Source of the DNA: Podospora pseudocomata
Taxonomy: Eukaryota > Ascomycota > Sordariomycetes > Sordariales > Podosporaceae
Assembly (NCBI RefSeq): GCF_035222375.1
Contig: NC_085887.1
Location: 2,145,501-2,209,500, forward strand
DNA: 64,000 bases
Reading direction: 5' to 3'
Under the pieces are notes generated by a model, which was given only the letters and a program-made list of their open reading frames with translations, was not told the DNA's origin and did no database searches. The position numbers and the translations under genes are program-made. Position 1 is the stretch's first letter; every line of letters starts with the position of its first letter. Positions 12,650 to 23,600 of this stretch are shown here, one piece after another.

Positions 12650-13919
12650 AGGTACTGTAGGGCGTGGTGAACAGGCTTTAGTGAAGGGGTAGAGGGTGTT
12701 GTGAACTGATGGCAAAGGCTGTTACCGACAAGGATGGAAACAGGTTCTCTGGGGTGCCTTTGCTGCTCGCTTATGGGAAGAGAAAGAGGATTCAGGGGAG
12801 TAGTAAAAAGTCACTATATACTTATGGATTGGGGCTGGAACGCTTGGGCCCGGTGAGCAGTTCTCATCAGATTTACTGGATATTAGATTCAAGTGGAGAT
12901 AATAGGAGCAGTTGCACGGTCTTATCGTAAGGGAGCCAGCATTTTTAGAGATCAGAGTGTGTTGATATCAGGCGGGAGATCGCAGAATACTTTAGACGAA
13001 ACTATGAACCTCTCCATAGAGACGTTCTCAGTGGAGATAAGAGCAGCAGCAAAGTGGGCTGGTTGAGGTGAAGAGAGCAGGGTCAGAGAATTCTCTTCCG
13101 CGCGCGGTTTAAAAAAACCAGACGACGCTCGTCATGTTGAGGAGCGGTCAAAACGTGACACAGTGAAGGGTGTGTTTGTTCCCATGCGAAGCTTGACAAA
13201 CCGCATAGGCTCTGTGACAGTAGTGAGCAACACATCTTGTTGATTCCCAAAGAGCACTTACTTCACGTCAGGGTATTGAGCAAACCAATATTGACTGCCA
13301 AGAAGAGCAACAGAGGTCCATATCGGGACTCCGCTAGCACAATGTTTTGGAATAGGGGCAAGCAAGCCTTCGTAAGGCATGGGGTTCATCCAAGTGTTGA
13401 GGATAGCCATAGCATGTTTGTTGTCCATGACAACGATACGGCCCCTTCGGTGAGTCAGCATAGATTGACTCTTATCCTTTTCACACCCCCCAATCAGTCA
13501 CCAGCCCTCGTGGGGTAGAAGAGTTGTTCAGCATGACGATAAGTCTGTCATTGAGATTATACAAGAGCAAGAAGCTCGCTAGAACATGATCATACAGACT
13601 CTTGACTGCTCGAGCAAGCTCTGGATTGTGGGCATGAAAGTCCTCACTGGAGTAAGGAGGTAAGTGGCTCACTGTCACGAGTGAATAGTTCAAAAAGACC
13701 TCTGCCCCATCCGGTAACACCGTAGCGAATCATAAGTCCCGTATCTAGATTTGCTCCCCGGTCAAATATCTATACAATGAGTGCCACTACCCATTCTCTT
13801 TCTCTCACTAACATCCAGCAACAAAGACCTCTGACAACCAGTCTTTCACTCCTCCACTCTACCAGCAAAGGCATCCCTCCCTATTTAGGTATATACCCCG
13901 ATCCACCATTACCCCCAAG
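12650..13919. other. Intergenic, between the secreted-protein pseudogene and the small secreted protein
   Basis: About 1.27 kb. No biased ORF. A TATA-like tract (ggtatatac) lies about 25 bp before the ATG at 13920. Confidence 0.45.
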
Positions 13920-14315
13920 ATGAAATTCCTCGCCTCACCTCTCATCATTGCTTCGGCCCTGACCTCCATCTTTGCCTCCTCCCTCCCTGCTTCCCAAACC
14001 ACCTTCGAGACCAAGGTCACCCAAGCCCGCGATGTCACCAGAGCTGCTGCCGCCGATGGCCAGTTCTTGTCTGGTTGTGACAACCCCAAGCTTTGGTCAC
14101 AATCTATTGCTTGCCCGGACAAGAACGCACACGGAGCTTGCAGGAACCCACACCAGGATCTGGAAGACTGGCAGATCAAGTACGCTCATGAGTGGTTCAA
14201 GGCTTGCCAGGGGAGGGCTTATACCTTTCCTAAGGATGACACCGCCAATTCCAATGGAAAGTGTCAATCCGGGATTGTTAACTGCCAGATTCTTCCCAAG
14301 GAAAGCACAACTTGA
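13920..14315 (+). CDS. Small Cys-rich secreted protein (131 aa), effector-like
   Basis: One exon. Residues 1-20 form a signal peptide (MKFLASPLIIASALTSIFAS). The predicted mature part has six cysteines (FLSGCDN, SIACPDK, HGACRN, FKACQG, GKCQSG, VNCQI), enough for three disulfides. The tail reads GRAYTFPKDDTANSNGKCQS, closely matching the C-terminus of the broken gene 1.3 kb away, including the Cys pattern and the WFK-C spacing. It seems to correspond to the C-terminal domain alone with its own signal peptide. No known domain was recognised; a role outside the cell (wall, competitor or host interaction) is inference from size, secretion and Cys content. A TATA-like element lies just upstream. 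Confidence 0.75.
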   Translation: MKFLASPLIIASALTSIFASSLPASQTTFETKVTQARDVTRAAAADGQFLSGCDNPKLWSQSIACPDKNAHGACRNPHQDLEDWQIKYAHEWFKACQGRAYTFPKDDTANSNGKCQSGIVNCQILPKESTT

Positions 14316-15229
14316 GGAGAGGATATCTATTTTGGCTTAGAGTCAGGAGCATCGTAGTTAGGAGATGGATGATTAGATGGTTGCCACAATAGCTTACCTA
14401 TGGAAGTCAAAAGTTTCCCTTGATTGTTGGGTCTTGAGCACTCCTTTCCTGTTTTTACTCGTTTGATCAGCTTCTGCTACACGTTCAGAACTCATATATA
14501 TTTTCTCTACTCACATGTCCACAGTTATGTGCTTACCTACCGTAGAGACTTACCTTCACACATTCACACCTGATTTTACATAAGAGAAAGTAGGTAGCGG
14601 AGAAGCTGGTGGGACCGCTACGAACCAACAAACCACTGCCCAACACAAAGTTTGGACAGGCTTCCGAGGTCATCACCGGATACATTGGAATTCAGGGCGT
14701 CCCAAGACGGTTCACACAGCTCAGCATCGATAATGAATCAACAGACAGTCTTCATAGCTGTCCACCAAGTTCACCAACCAGCTGCCTCCGGACATGTGTG
14801 AATCTTTGGGGCGCGATGGGCGTGTTGTAGCTAATGCGGGTGTCATCCAACCCAATTCTCCTTCTCCTTTCATCATCTGGCACCATAGCCACCCCCTCAC
14901 ATGTTGTATATACGACTTTTCTTGTGGGACACCTACAAAGGGCCTGCTTTTCACCAGACCCACACCTGACTTGCTCTTAAGGCTGGGTTTGCTTACTGTT
15001 TACTTTTACTCCGAACAACTAACAACAACCAACTGTAATATCAATTTGTCAACTAATTTCCCTGCCTTTTTGGCCTCGCTTTCGCGGGCAGTGACTTCAC
15101 TAGGCCACCGCCCTACATTTCCCTTTCACATACCTGATCTAGCAACCTTACCTTTCGCCATCTCATCCCAGCCTCCTACCCACACCTAGGCTGTGAGGAG
15201 CTCCCCTCCTATCGTTGGCCCTGGAGCGC
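14316..15229. other. Non-coding, nothing recognised
   Basis: About 900 bp. ORF 14794-15189 (plus) has no codon bias or motif and is likely random. Confidence 0.45.
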
Positions 15230-15830
15230 ACCATCATCGCCACGACCGTCTCAAATTCTACGACGAGTTCAACCCTCTCGGCAATGCTGGTCGGTATGGA
15301 TCCTCCTACACGCCGACAACAGCCTGCGCCCACCTGGTTTCCGTCCGTATTCACAAGTTCTACAACAAGAACCTGTACCTGTGGTATGTGACCTTTAAGT
15401 TCCTCCCCTTCACTTCAACACGTTACTGACTATACTCCAGGACAAAAATAGTCGGCTATCGTTGCACGGCGCGCTCCCTCCTCTCCCTACCTTCACCCTC
15501 CCGAGGGCATTGACCTCGAACACCCGCCGCCGCACGCTTGACTTCTGCCCCCCGACGAGCAGCGCAAAAAGATGGAGATGCCCTGGTCTGCCGCCAAGAG
15601 CGGCCAAACCGGGGGTCAACGGAGAGAAGTCATGTTACCTCTTGTCCAGGGAGCCAGATCTACCTACCAGTGTTGTGATGCTGAACGGCCTGGGATCGTT
15701 TTTTCGCCAATCTCGCCAAAACCACACAGAGCGGTAGCTTTTTGTGAACTGGATCCCCAACGGCAATATGTCTCTCCAGGTCGAGGACATCAGCGTCGAT
15801 GACATGGATGCTTGGACTTGTACCTTTGGC
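15230..15830 (+). pseudogene. Decayed gene with a recognisable intron, family unknown
   Basis: Plus-strand sequence from 15238 reads with good codon bias (DRLKFYDEFNPLGNAGRYGS, then VSVRIHKFYNKNLYLW). It runs into a near-perfect fungal intron at 15384-15440: GTATGT donor, TTACTGAC branch point, CAG acceptor, 57 nt. After it, coding-like pieces appear in different frames (PPEGIDLEH, EQRKKMEMPWSAAKSG, FVNWIPNGNMSLQVEDISVD) with stops between. The intact-looking intron inside broken coding sequence marks this as a former host gene rather than chance. No family was recognised. Confidence 0.4.
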
Positions 15831-17206
15831 TTTTTTTTTTTTGTGGAACGAATGCTTCCAGGACATTACGTGCGCCGTGGTGGTGATGGGGATGATGGGG
15901 CTCGTCTCATGTAAGGGGGTAAAGTAAATAATGAATGTGGAGTTAGTTGGCGGGGCGATGGAAAACGACGTGAGGGTTGGGGTTTTGTGATATTGGGGTT
16001 GTAGCATTGGCGAAGGGTGCAGAGCTAGTGTAATGAGATTATTGTATGCGATATAAGATGAACATGAGGGAGGGATAGAGCTTGCTCAGATGTACCTCGG
16101 ATGGTGGTAATAGTGAATTTAAAACATGTACGAGTTTTGGCGGTCCGGTTGTGATCATGCAGTGCTCCCACATCCTCCTGGCTTTGACAGCATCATCTGG
16201 ATACTCGCCTGTGGAAGAAGTAAGTTATCTTAAGGGCTCCATGAAAGCCTATGTGAGGGTCTTGACCTTGATAGGACATCCAAAAAGATTTGCCCTTGAC
16301 ACTGTGTACCACATGGATGGGCCTGGTCGTCGACTGTCTCCGGACACGATAGGAGAGCTCTTAAATTTTAAATACTCTTGGTTGCTGTGTTGTTCTTGGG
16401 CAAGCAAGACCTATTCTCAAAGATCCGCTTCACATGCATTCCAAACCAATTCCGCAATCACAACAAACCATGAGGCAAAAAAGACATCATCCGCTATGAT
16501 TCAAGCGATATGCAGGAACCAAAAACTCACTCATTACCCACCCACCTCTTCAAGACCCCTTGCATTGCGGCTGCACAATCTGAGACATCTTAGACACCTC
16601 ATCCAGCCTCCCGCCCGCCACCTCCGGACCGTTTTCTCCTTCTATCGACATCTCAACTCAAGTCTCACACCCACGCTTCATGCATACCGACGCGAACAAT
16701 ATCAAAATGTAATGATACGATTTCATAACCATCTATTTCATCCCATCTATCCTTTCCAAATATATATACAATTGAAATCCAGACCAAAAAAAACAACTAT
16801 TTCTGCCTGGTAGTAAACAAAACAGGACACAAACAAACAGTTTTCTTTTCTCTCCGTCACCCTCCCTACCTAACCCAGCAGAGAAAAAAAAGAAATAGTC
16901 AACGATGCCGTATGAACAAACGAAAATGAAAACAAAAAGAGTGATTGTTTCGAACAAGACGACCAGGCCGTGAAGATAAAAGATCCATATCCAGATTTGC
17001 CGAGTTTGATAACTGTTGTCGTGTCAAAAAAGGGTAGATAAAAAAAAGGATAAAGCTGTTGCTGCCGCCCCTTACATGACTAAGAGGAAGACGAAAGAAA
17101 TTGGGGTATCGGGTATCATCAGTCGCTGCTTGTCGCCATGAACTAAGTGTAGTACAATGGTTGTACACCCGACCTGCCAGCCACTTGAAGATTAAGTCTG
17201 CCGGGC
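15831..17206. other. Non-coding stretch downstream of the CAP20-like gene
   Basis: About 1.4 kb with A/T runs. ORF 16082-16813 (plus, 243 codons) has no codon bias and no domain and was not accepted. It probably contains the 3'UTR of the CAP20-like gene near its right end. Confidence 0.45.
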
Positions 17207-17858
17207 CTAGTTGGCGTTGGCGGGTCTCTGAGCGGGCCTCTGAGCGCCCGTCTTGCCTTCCTCCTCCTCCTTCTTGTGGATGATGTAATCCCCGGCGTTG
17301 ATGGCTGTCTCACCGATGAGGTAGAAGGTCGTGGCGACAACGGCCGTGGGGTAGGCGGTCCAGGAGTCGCCGCAGCTTTGCTTCTTGGTCTCAAAGATGG
17401 AGAGAACGTATTCCTTCACGGAGCGGCCGGCGTGATAAGGAGAGAAGATCATCTGTTTGGTTCCCTCGACGATCTCGCCCGGCTGCTTCTTCACGACAGG
17501 GAACTTCTCCTCGATGACCTCGAGGGTCTTGTCGCCGACGCTGTCGACTCGTTCCACATAGGGGGCGACGAATGAGTAAGGGCCGGCGAGGTAGGGGAAT
17601 ACGTTCTGGGCGAGGGATTGGTAGACACCATTGCTGAGGTCAACGGCCTTGGAGCCGACGGAAGTCGATTTGACTGTTCTCACACCATCTTGGACGCAGG
17701 GGTATGTGAGAAGGTGCTGTTGAACATAGGGGTAAGCTGCTTGTTGAAGGATTGGGAGAGGAGATGGTGTTATCAGAACATACCCTGATGGTAGCGGAGT
17801 GAGGGGAGTCGCCGTTCACTACGTTGGAGGTAGGCATCTTGTAGACCTTGTGCGGCAT
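17207..17858 (-). CDS. CAP20: CAP20/perilipin-family lipid-droplet protein
   Basis: CAP20-type proteins are fungal perilipins that coat lipid droplets and control lipid storage; in plant pathogens they act in appressoria. Exons 17858-17784 and 17716-17207 encode 194 residues. The intron 17717-17783 has a GTATGT donor and CAG acceptor and joins SATIR to HLLTYPCVQDG, restoring the family N-terminus. Recognisable blocks are SLAQNVFPYLAGPYSFVAPY, DSVGDKTLEVIEEKFPVVKK and IFSPYHAGRSVKEYVLSIF, then a short hydrophobic stretch (AVVATTFYLIGETAINAG) and a basic tail. Length and order match the family. The upstream ATG at 17858 was chosen because it begins exon 1 in frame; an ATG seven codons later (MPTSNVV) is possible. 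Confidence 0.85.
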
Positions 17859-20687
17859 GTTAGAACTGACGAAAGAGTGGAATGGACAAGGAGTGAAGCA
17901 AGAGGAAGATGAATGGAAGAGGGATCTACCTGAAATATATACCTGGGCGGGGGCAATGGCAATGATGGAAGGCGAGGAAGAAAAGGCGAGAGATTGTGGT
18001 GGGAAAAGGAGGAATGCGGTGATGGAATGCCAGGAAAGTTGTATTTCATGTGACAGGCGGGCGCACCAAGTTCACCGTTTGGACCCAAACCTTTTCTTTC
18101 ATGGACCCGGCCGTCCAAGCGGTCCAAGTTGGTCCAGTTCCTAATTCATCTTTATCGCCAGCGTGTGACGGGACTGTCGAACTAACCACTAAGACGAGGC
18201 ATAGCACACCACCCCCTCCCCAATTGCGCAACAGGGAGCTCTCTTATCGACCCCACTTTTTCACAACCCCACCATCATTCACCCACCACGCTTTTTGCCT
18301 GGCATGTGAAAAAGCACTACAAACACACACAGCCTTGGCCGTTGCTTTTCAACAGCCTGGGGAAATCTCCCGACATGCTGGTCTCAGATTGACAGGGACA
18401 ATTGGGATATTGCTTGGTTAGTGTGCAGATGGCTAGTAGACAAAGAGCATCAGAGACATCATCTTCCTCCTGCGGTTCTGTCCTCTCTGATAAGCTTGAT
18501 TGATGATGCAGCCAGCTTGCAGCTTCCTGGGTTGGTTACACATCCCTCAGGCTGGGGTAACCGCCCTGATCCCACATCCGACGGCGGCAGTCCCCCTGTG
18601 TCGCGCAAGCGTTGTCCGATGTCAGATACCGAGCCATTGCCAGCCCAATTCGAGTCCGTCTCACAAACCTATCGACACCATGCCATGGGATCTCTTTCGA
18701 TCGCCCACGTCTTCTTTCCAACCATTAACTTGACCGAGGCAGTTTGTTCGAGTCAAGCTCAACCTCCGAGAGATGCCTCAACAAACTCCGGAAGGCCCGT
18801 CTGCAAAGCAACTTTGTGTGGCGTCGAGCCGCGCAAACCAACAAGTGGCATGTTTCTGCAACCTCACTTCGCCTGTAGAGTGACATGCATCGTATGCATC
18901 ACCAAACCATGTCAGTGGCATCGGGAAAAACCAGTCGAAAGGACCCCCCAAGTAACCAGGAACCCGCTTCCGGTTTAGCCCAGGACCCACTGATCCTCCA
19001 GACCCTTGTCAGTCTCTCGATCACATGTAAGTCAACCACCTCCCTCAGAACAACCCACGTTCTCGAACAGCGAAACGCTATTTTTTTTCTTTTTTCTTTT
19101 TCCCAGCTTCATACGAGGGATTCAGCGCAAGTAGCTGCATCGCCCGACTCGTTGGCGCCACTCCCCCTGGGTTGAAACTCAATTCCGTCCCTCCAAAAGA
19201 TCGCCAACGTCATTGACCATCAATAAATCCCAGTGTGGCATATTATTCTTTATGCTTGGTGTTCCAGAAATATGGATCCCCAATTCGACAATAATCAACG
19301 CAAACGTCAAAGACTGAAACAGACAAAGTCATGTCAAGAGGCCATCCAGATCAGGAAGAACCATGGCCCAGCCAAGCTCAACTCGGTTCCCGCCGAAGGG
19401 AGCTATGACGGCAATTACGTACTCACCTCGCAATCACCATCAATAGCTCTCTTCCAGAGGCAAAATCCTCATCCAGGACTTTGACCTCTCGAGATCACCA
19501 AACAAATCAAGACGCCACGCCTGAATGAATGAATTGTGCATTCGCCCTCGTCCCTGACCCACCCACGCCGCGGCAGCTTCCTTCCCGGTAACTAAACCCG
19601 GTCGGTGATCCGATAACGCTGAACAAGGGCCAAAAAAAGTCCAACCCCTCCCTGACAGGCCAAGACCGCTCCAAGCCGCGGTGTGTCGGTATGCCCCTTG
19701 CTTGAGAGGTGAGTCCAAGAGGTGATTATCTTTTTTGACAGGTGGAGCTTTTTTGTGCTTGGGTTTCATGAGGCTCTCGATGCAGAGAGGCTTGGAGCCG
19801 GCAGTTATTTCCATGTTCCGTAACCAGCAAGGAAAATCGCGAGGCTTTAATGAATGAGCTGATCAATTTACAATATATGAGAATGATCGTTTTCGTGGAT
19901 GAGGCAGTCATTTTGGATAGTCTACTTGGGGGCTGTAGCTATGCTCACCAGAACTCAATCAGCACCATGCCTTAGCTCTCTCGTGGCCCACAATCTCACT
20001 CACAACTAGCAGACCCATAAACATATTGGCAAGCTCCCAAGGACTTACCTGAAAGCCCTCGTCGCATCAGACCCTTCTTCATGCTGCCTCGCCCCTTCCC
20101 TCTCCCCACCATGGCCCCTTCCCTCCCACCATAGAACCTTCCCCACCAGTAGAAGCACCTTCCTCCCGTCTCAAGAATACCCCAATCGTACCTTCCTCAC
20201 TCCATCCATCATCACTCCTTCCATATCTTTCACTCATGGCTCCTTCCATACAGTTTCATGCTCCCTGTATAAACATTTCTTCTCCTCGGTTGTGCGTCTG
20301 AACTCGTAAAATCACGTCAAATCATCACAGCAAAACACCGGATGCAAACCAGCACATCCAACTCAACACGCAGAAGCCATAGCTCTCCTCTTCAGCGTTC
20401 ATATCTTGTCTATGTCTATATCTCCTCTCTTTACACAACACACATAGTATTGCTACCAGGGGGTATCAACCACAACAAGAAAGAAAGAAGCCACCTCCAT
20501 ACCCTCTCCCATGTCCCTCCAGCAGCCAATCTTCTCTTTCCTTTCCCTAAACTCTCCCCCAAAAAAAAAAAAAAAAGGATATGATGCTACTCTTCAATCT
20601 TCCCACTGCCAAAAATTAACCCTCAACAAAAGGAAATGCCGTCCCGGCTATGCTGTGCTGTGCTGTATGCTGTTGTATCATAACTCA
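17859..20687. other. Long intergenic region, CAP20-like promoter / TBC-gene 3' side
   Basis: About 2.8 kb without a supported gene. The 185-codon ORF 18421-18978 has no codon bias, domain or homologous feel. Pyrimidine-rich imperfect repeats (CCTTCC units) occur about 20085-20250, and an A15-type run at about 20562-20576. The long spacer upstream of the CAP20-like gene may hold its control elements. Confidence 0.45.
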
Positions 20688-23600
20688 TCACCCACCACCA
20701 CCACCACCACCACCACCACCACCACCACCACTCGATATCCCCACCAACCCCTCCACACTCAACAACCCATCACTCCCACTCACACTCCTACTCCCCAGTC
20801 CCCCCCTTTCAGGTCCAAACATGGGACTAGGACAAGCACTGCCCACCCTGCTCAAACTCCCCATCCCGCTCGGCGTCGTAGCCCCACTGGCCATCTCCCC
20901 ACTCACCACAGCGGGTACCGCACCCGCCTTGTTACTACCACCACCACCACCACTCCCCCCCAAAACCAAAAGACTGCTCTCCTTCTTCAGAGCCCTCGGC
21001 CTGTTATTATTCCCCCCCTTGCCATTCACCTTATCCTGCTGTTGAACCCTCCTCCGCTCCGCCAACCTCTCCTCCCTCAACCGAACCTGCTCCCTCTCCA
21101 GCTCAATCGCCCTCTCCCTCCTCGCTTCAATATCCTCCTTCTTCACCAACCTCCTCAACCCCTCGCTCGCCTGCACCAAGCCGTCAATAGAAATAGCATG
21201 GTTCGTCATCTGATGGTTAATGTACGTGTACACCCCCGCCGGGCTCCCGCACCCCAAAAGCTGGCCCTCGTTCAGCTTCAGCAGCGCGAGCGCCACCTGG
21301 AACAGAAACGCGCCCCCGTCGTGCGGCGTGCAGAGCACCACGTCCCAGACCCTGAACAGCGCTTCTGCAGACAGGCAGTCGGTAAAGATGGAGAGGAACC
21401 ACTGAAACGTCATCGTCTCGAGGTCGATGCCCAGGTCGTCAAAGTGCGCCGACAGCTTCGGCAGCACTTCAGAGACATACTGGCGGAGGACGACCTGGTC
21501 TGCCCTCGACGCAAGCAGCGAGTGGTCAAAGTACCCCGACGGGAGGATCTGCTCGACCGTGGCGACGAGGATCCAAAACGCGTCTTCCGACGAGGGCGTG
21601 ATAAGTAAAAGATTGGCAACGACGAGGTTCATCCCCTGGCAGTACCCCACGTCCGGGTTGCGGCGCGAGTAGGCCAGCAGAACCTCGTGCAGCTTGCCCA
21701 CTCCGGGCCCTTTGCGGAAGAATATATTGTCGGTGAGGGTGCGCGTGATGTCGGCTTTGATCTGAGCAACGACTTGGGGGTCGTCTTCCTCTCCGGGGCG
21801 GCTGACCAAATCCTCGTAGTATCCCGGTATGCGCAGTGCTTTTGCGCCGGAGCACTCTGACCAGATCTTGGCTCTCATGGCCACGGGGATGCCGCCCAGC
21901 AAGAGCGAGCGGAATTCGGTTGCTTTTGCCCTGCCGACTTTGCCTTGGACGCCGAGGCTGGCGACGCCGATGAGCTCCCCGTCTCCGAGGCGAGTTTCCG
22001 GCATGACGGCCGTGGCTCGTTGGAATCTGGCTTCTGCTGCTGCTGCTGCGGCGGCGGCGGCAGCTTCGCCGTCCCGCTTCCTCTCGGCGCGGACCTTTCG
22101 AAGAAACTCGTTCCAGCGAACTGTCCTTTCCCTCTGAAGCGAATCATGCAGCCTGTTCAGATTCTCCAACAGCAACCTCACCGGCTCGGCATCCTCCTTC
22201 GCCGGGGTCGTCGATCCAGGAGGCGTCCCCACATCCTCTTCTTCAACCCCTGCCGGGGCAGACACCGAGGAGCTCAAGACCGAACTAACCACCGGCTCCT
22301 GGTGCTCCTCCATCATCGGCGCGATCGACACCGTCGTCGTGGTAGCACTAGGCAAAAACCCCCTCTCCTCCGACATGATGCTCGGCGAATGCCCCGGCGA
22401 TTTTGGTGGTGGTACCTCCCCTCCCTCCAAAACCTCGAACCCCTGCGCGCTGATCAGCGGCGTGTGCGAGAGCAACTCAGTCGGAAACGTCGCAATCTTG
22501 AGGTAATCCTGCCACCTCTTCGGCTTCGCGTTCTCCTCGTTCCCGCCTCCACCTCTCACTTGCTCCTCGGTCGTGGTCCCCGAGCACGGCGTGTCCGGCC
22601 TCCCGCTCTCGCTCAACACGTCCCACCTCCCACTACTCGCCCCGTCATCATCCCCCGCCATCACCGGACTCATCCCTCCCCGTCCATTAGTCAACATTTC
22701 CGTCCTACTCCCCCTCTTCCCCTGCTTCGCCATCTGCGCCGCCTCCCTCTGCCTCTTTTTCCGTCTCTGGTCGTAAATAAACCCAAACCGATCGGTCAGA
22801 TACTCTGACCCGACAAAGTTATTGTAGATGTGCGTCAGCGTAGGCGGCTGAGCCTCGGGCGGGAGGATCGTGTCCATCTCGACAGGTCCATAGCTCTGAT
22901 GTCGTAATATCGCAGTCTTTCCCGGGCTCGCCCCCATGGTGTCCCATCGTTCGGGAACTTGCCCTCTGGCGGGGATATCCATCGGTCTGGTGCTCCCACC
23001 GGCAGTCGTTCGTCTCATTTGCATGAGCGCCTTTGGCCCGCCAGCCTGCGCCGACACGGCCCGGTTAGAAGCCGTAGTCTTCGCACTGGAAGCGCTCGAT
23101 CCCCTGAGCGGACCCCCCGCCTGCGTAGCAGCAGCGCTGCTAGCACGGCCCCTGCCTTCGTTATCCCTATTCCCCGCTGCGCCGCCAGCAACAAGCCTCA
23201 ACGCCATGCTCGCCAGAGAAGGCTTCCTCGCCGCATGAGCAGAACTCACACTTGAAGCCCTACTGGAGCTTTGTTGTGCTTGCTCCTCCTGCTGTTCCGC
23301 TGGTGGTTTAAACCAATCCTCGGGCATCGACTGCCTCGCCCCTCCTTTCACCGCCGTCGTCTCCCCCTTCCCATCCCCCTTGTTAGTACCCGTCCCACCC
23401 CACAAATACTCCTTCCACCCCCTCCCCGTCCCCTTTTGCTGCTGCTGCTGTCCAGTATTTGCACCCCGCTCTTTGACCACCCTCCCCTTTATCGTCGCAT
23501 CAAGCCTCACATCCCCCTCCAGCGCGTCCCCGATCAAATCCTCCAGTTCCTCGCCACTTCCTTGTCGTCTCTGGCTCCTCACTTCCTCAAGCAGCACCCT

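Noticed and set aside
15384-15440. Intron-like segment considered as proof of an intact gene
   Set aside because: Flanking coding-like pieces fall in different frames with stops, so the gene itself looks decayed.
16082-16813. 243-codon plus-strand ORF
   Set aside because: Low-bias sequence in A/T-rich DNA with no recognisable motif.
18421-18978. 185-codon plus-strand ORF
   Set aside because: No codon bias, domain, good start context or intron signal; judged random.
20688-20731. Microsatellite considered as a CRISPR-like array
   Set aside because: Plain trinucleotide repeat without spacers; CRISPR is not expected in a fungal nuclear genome.
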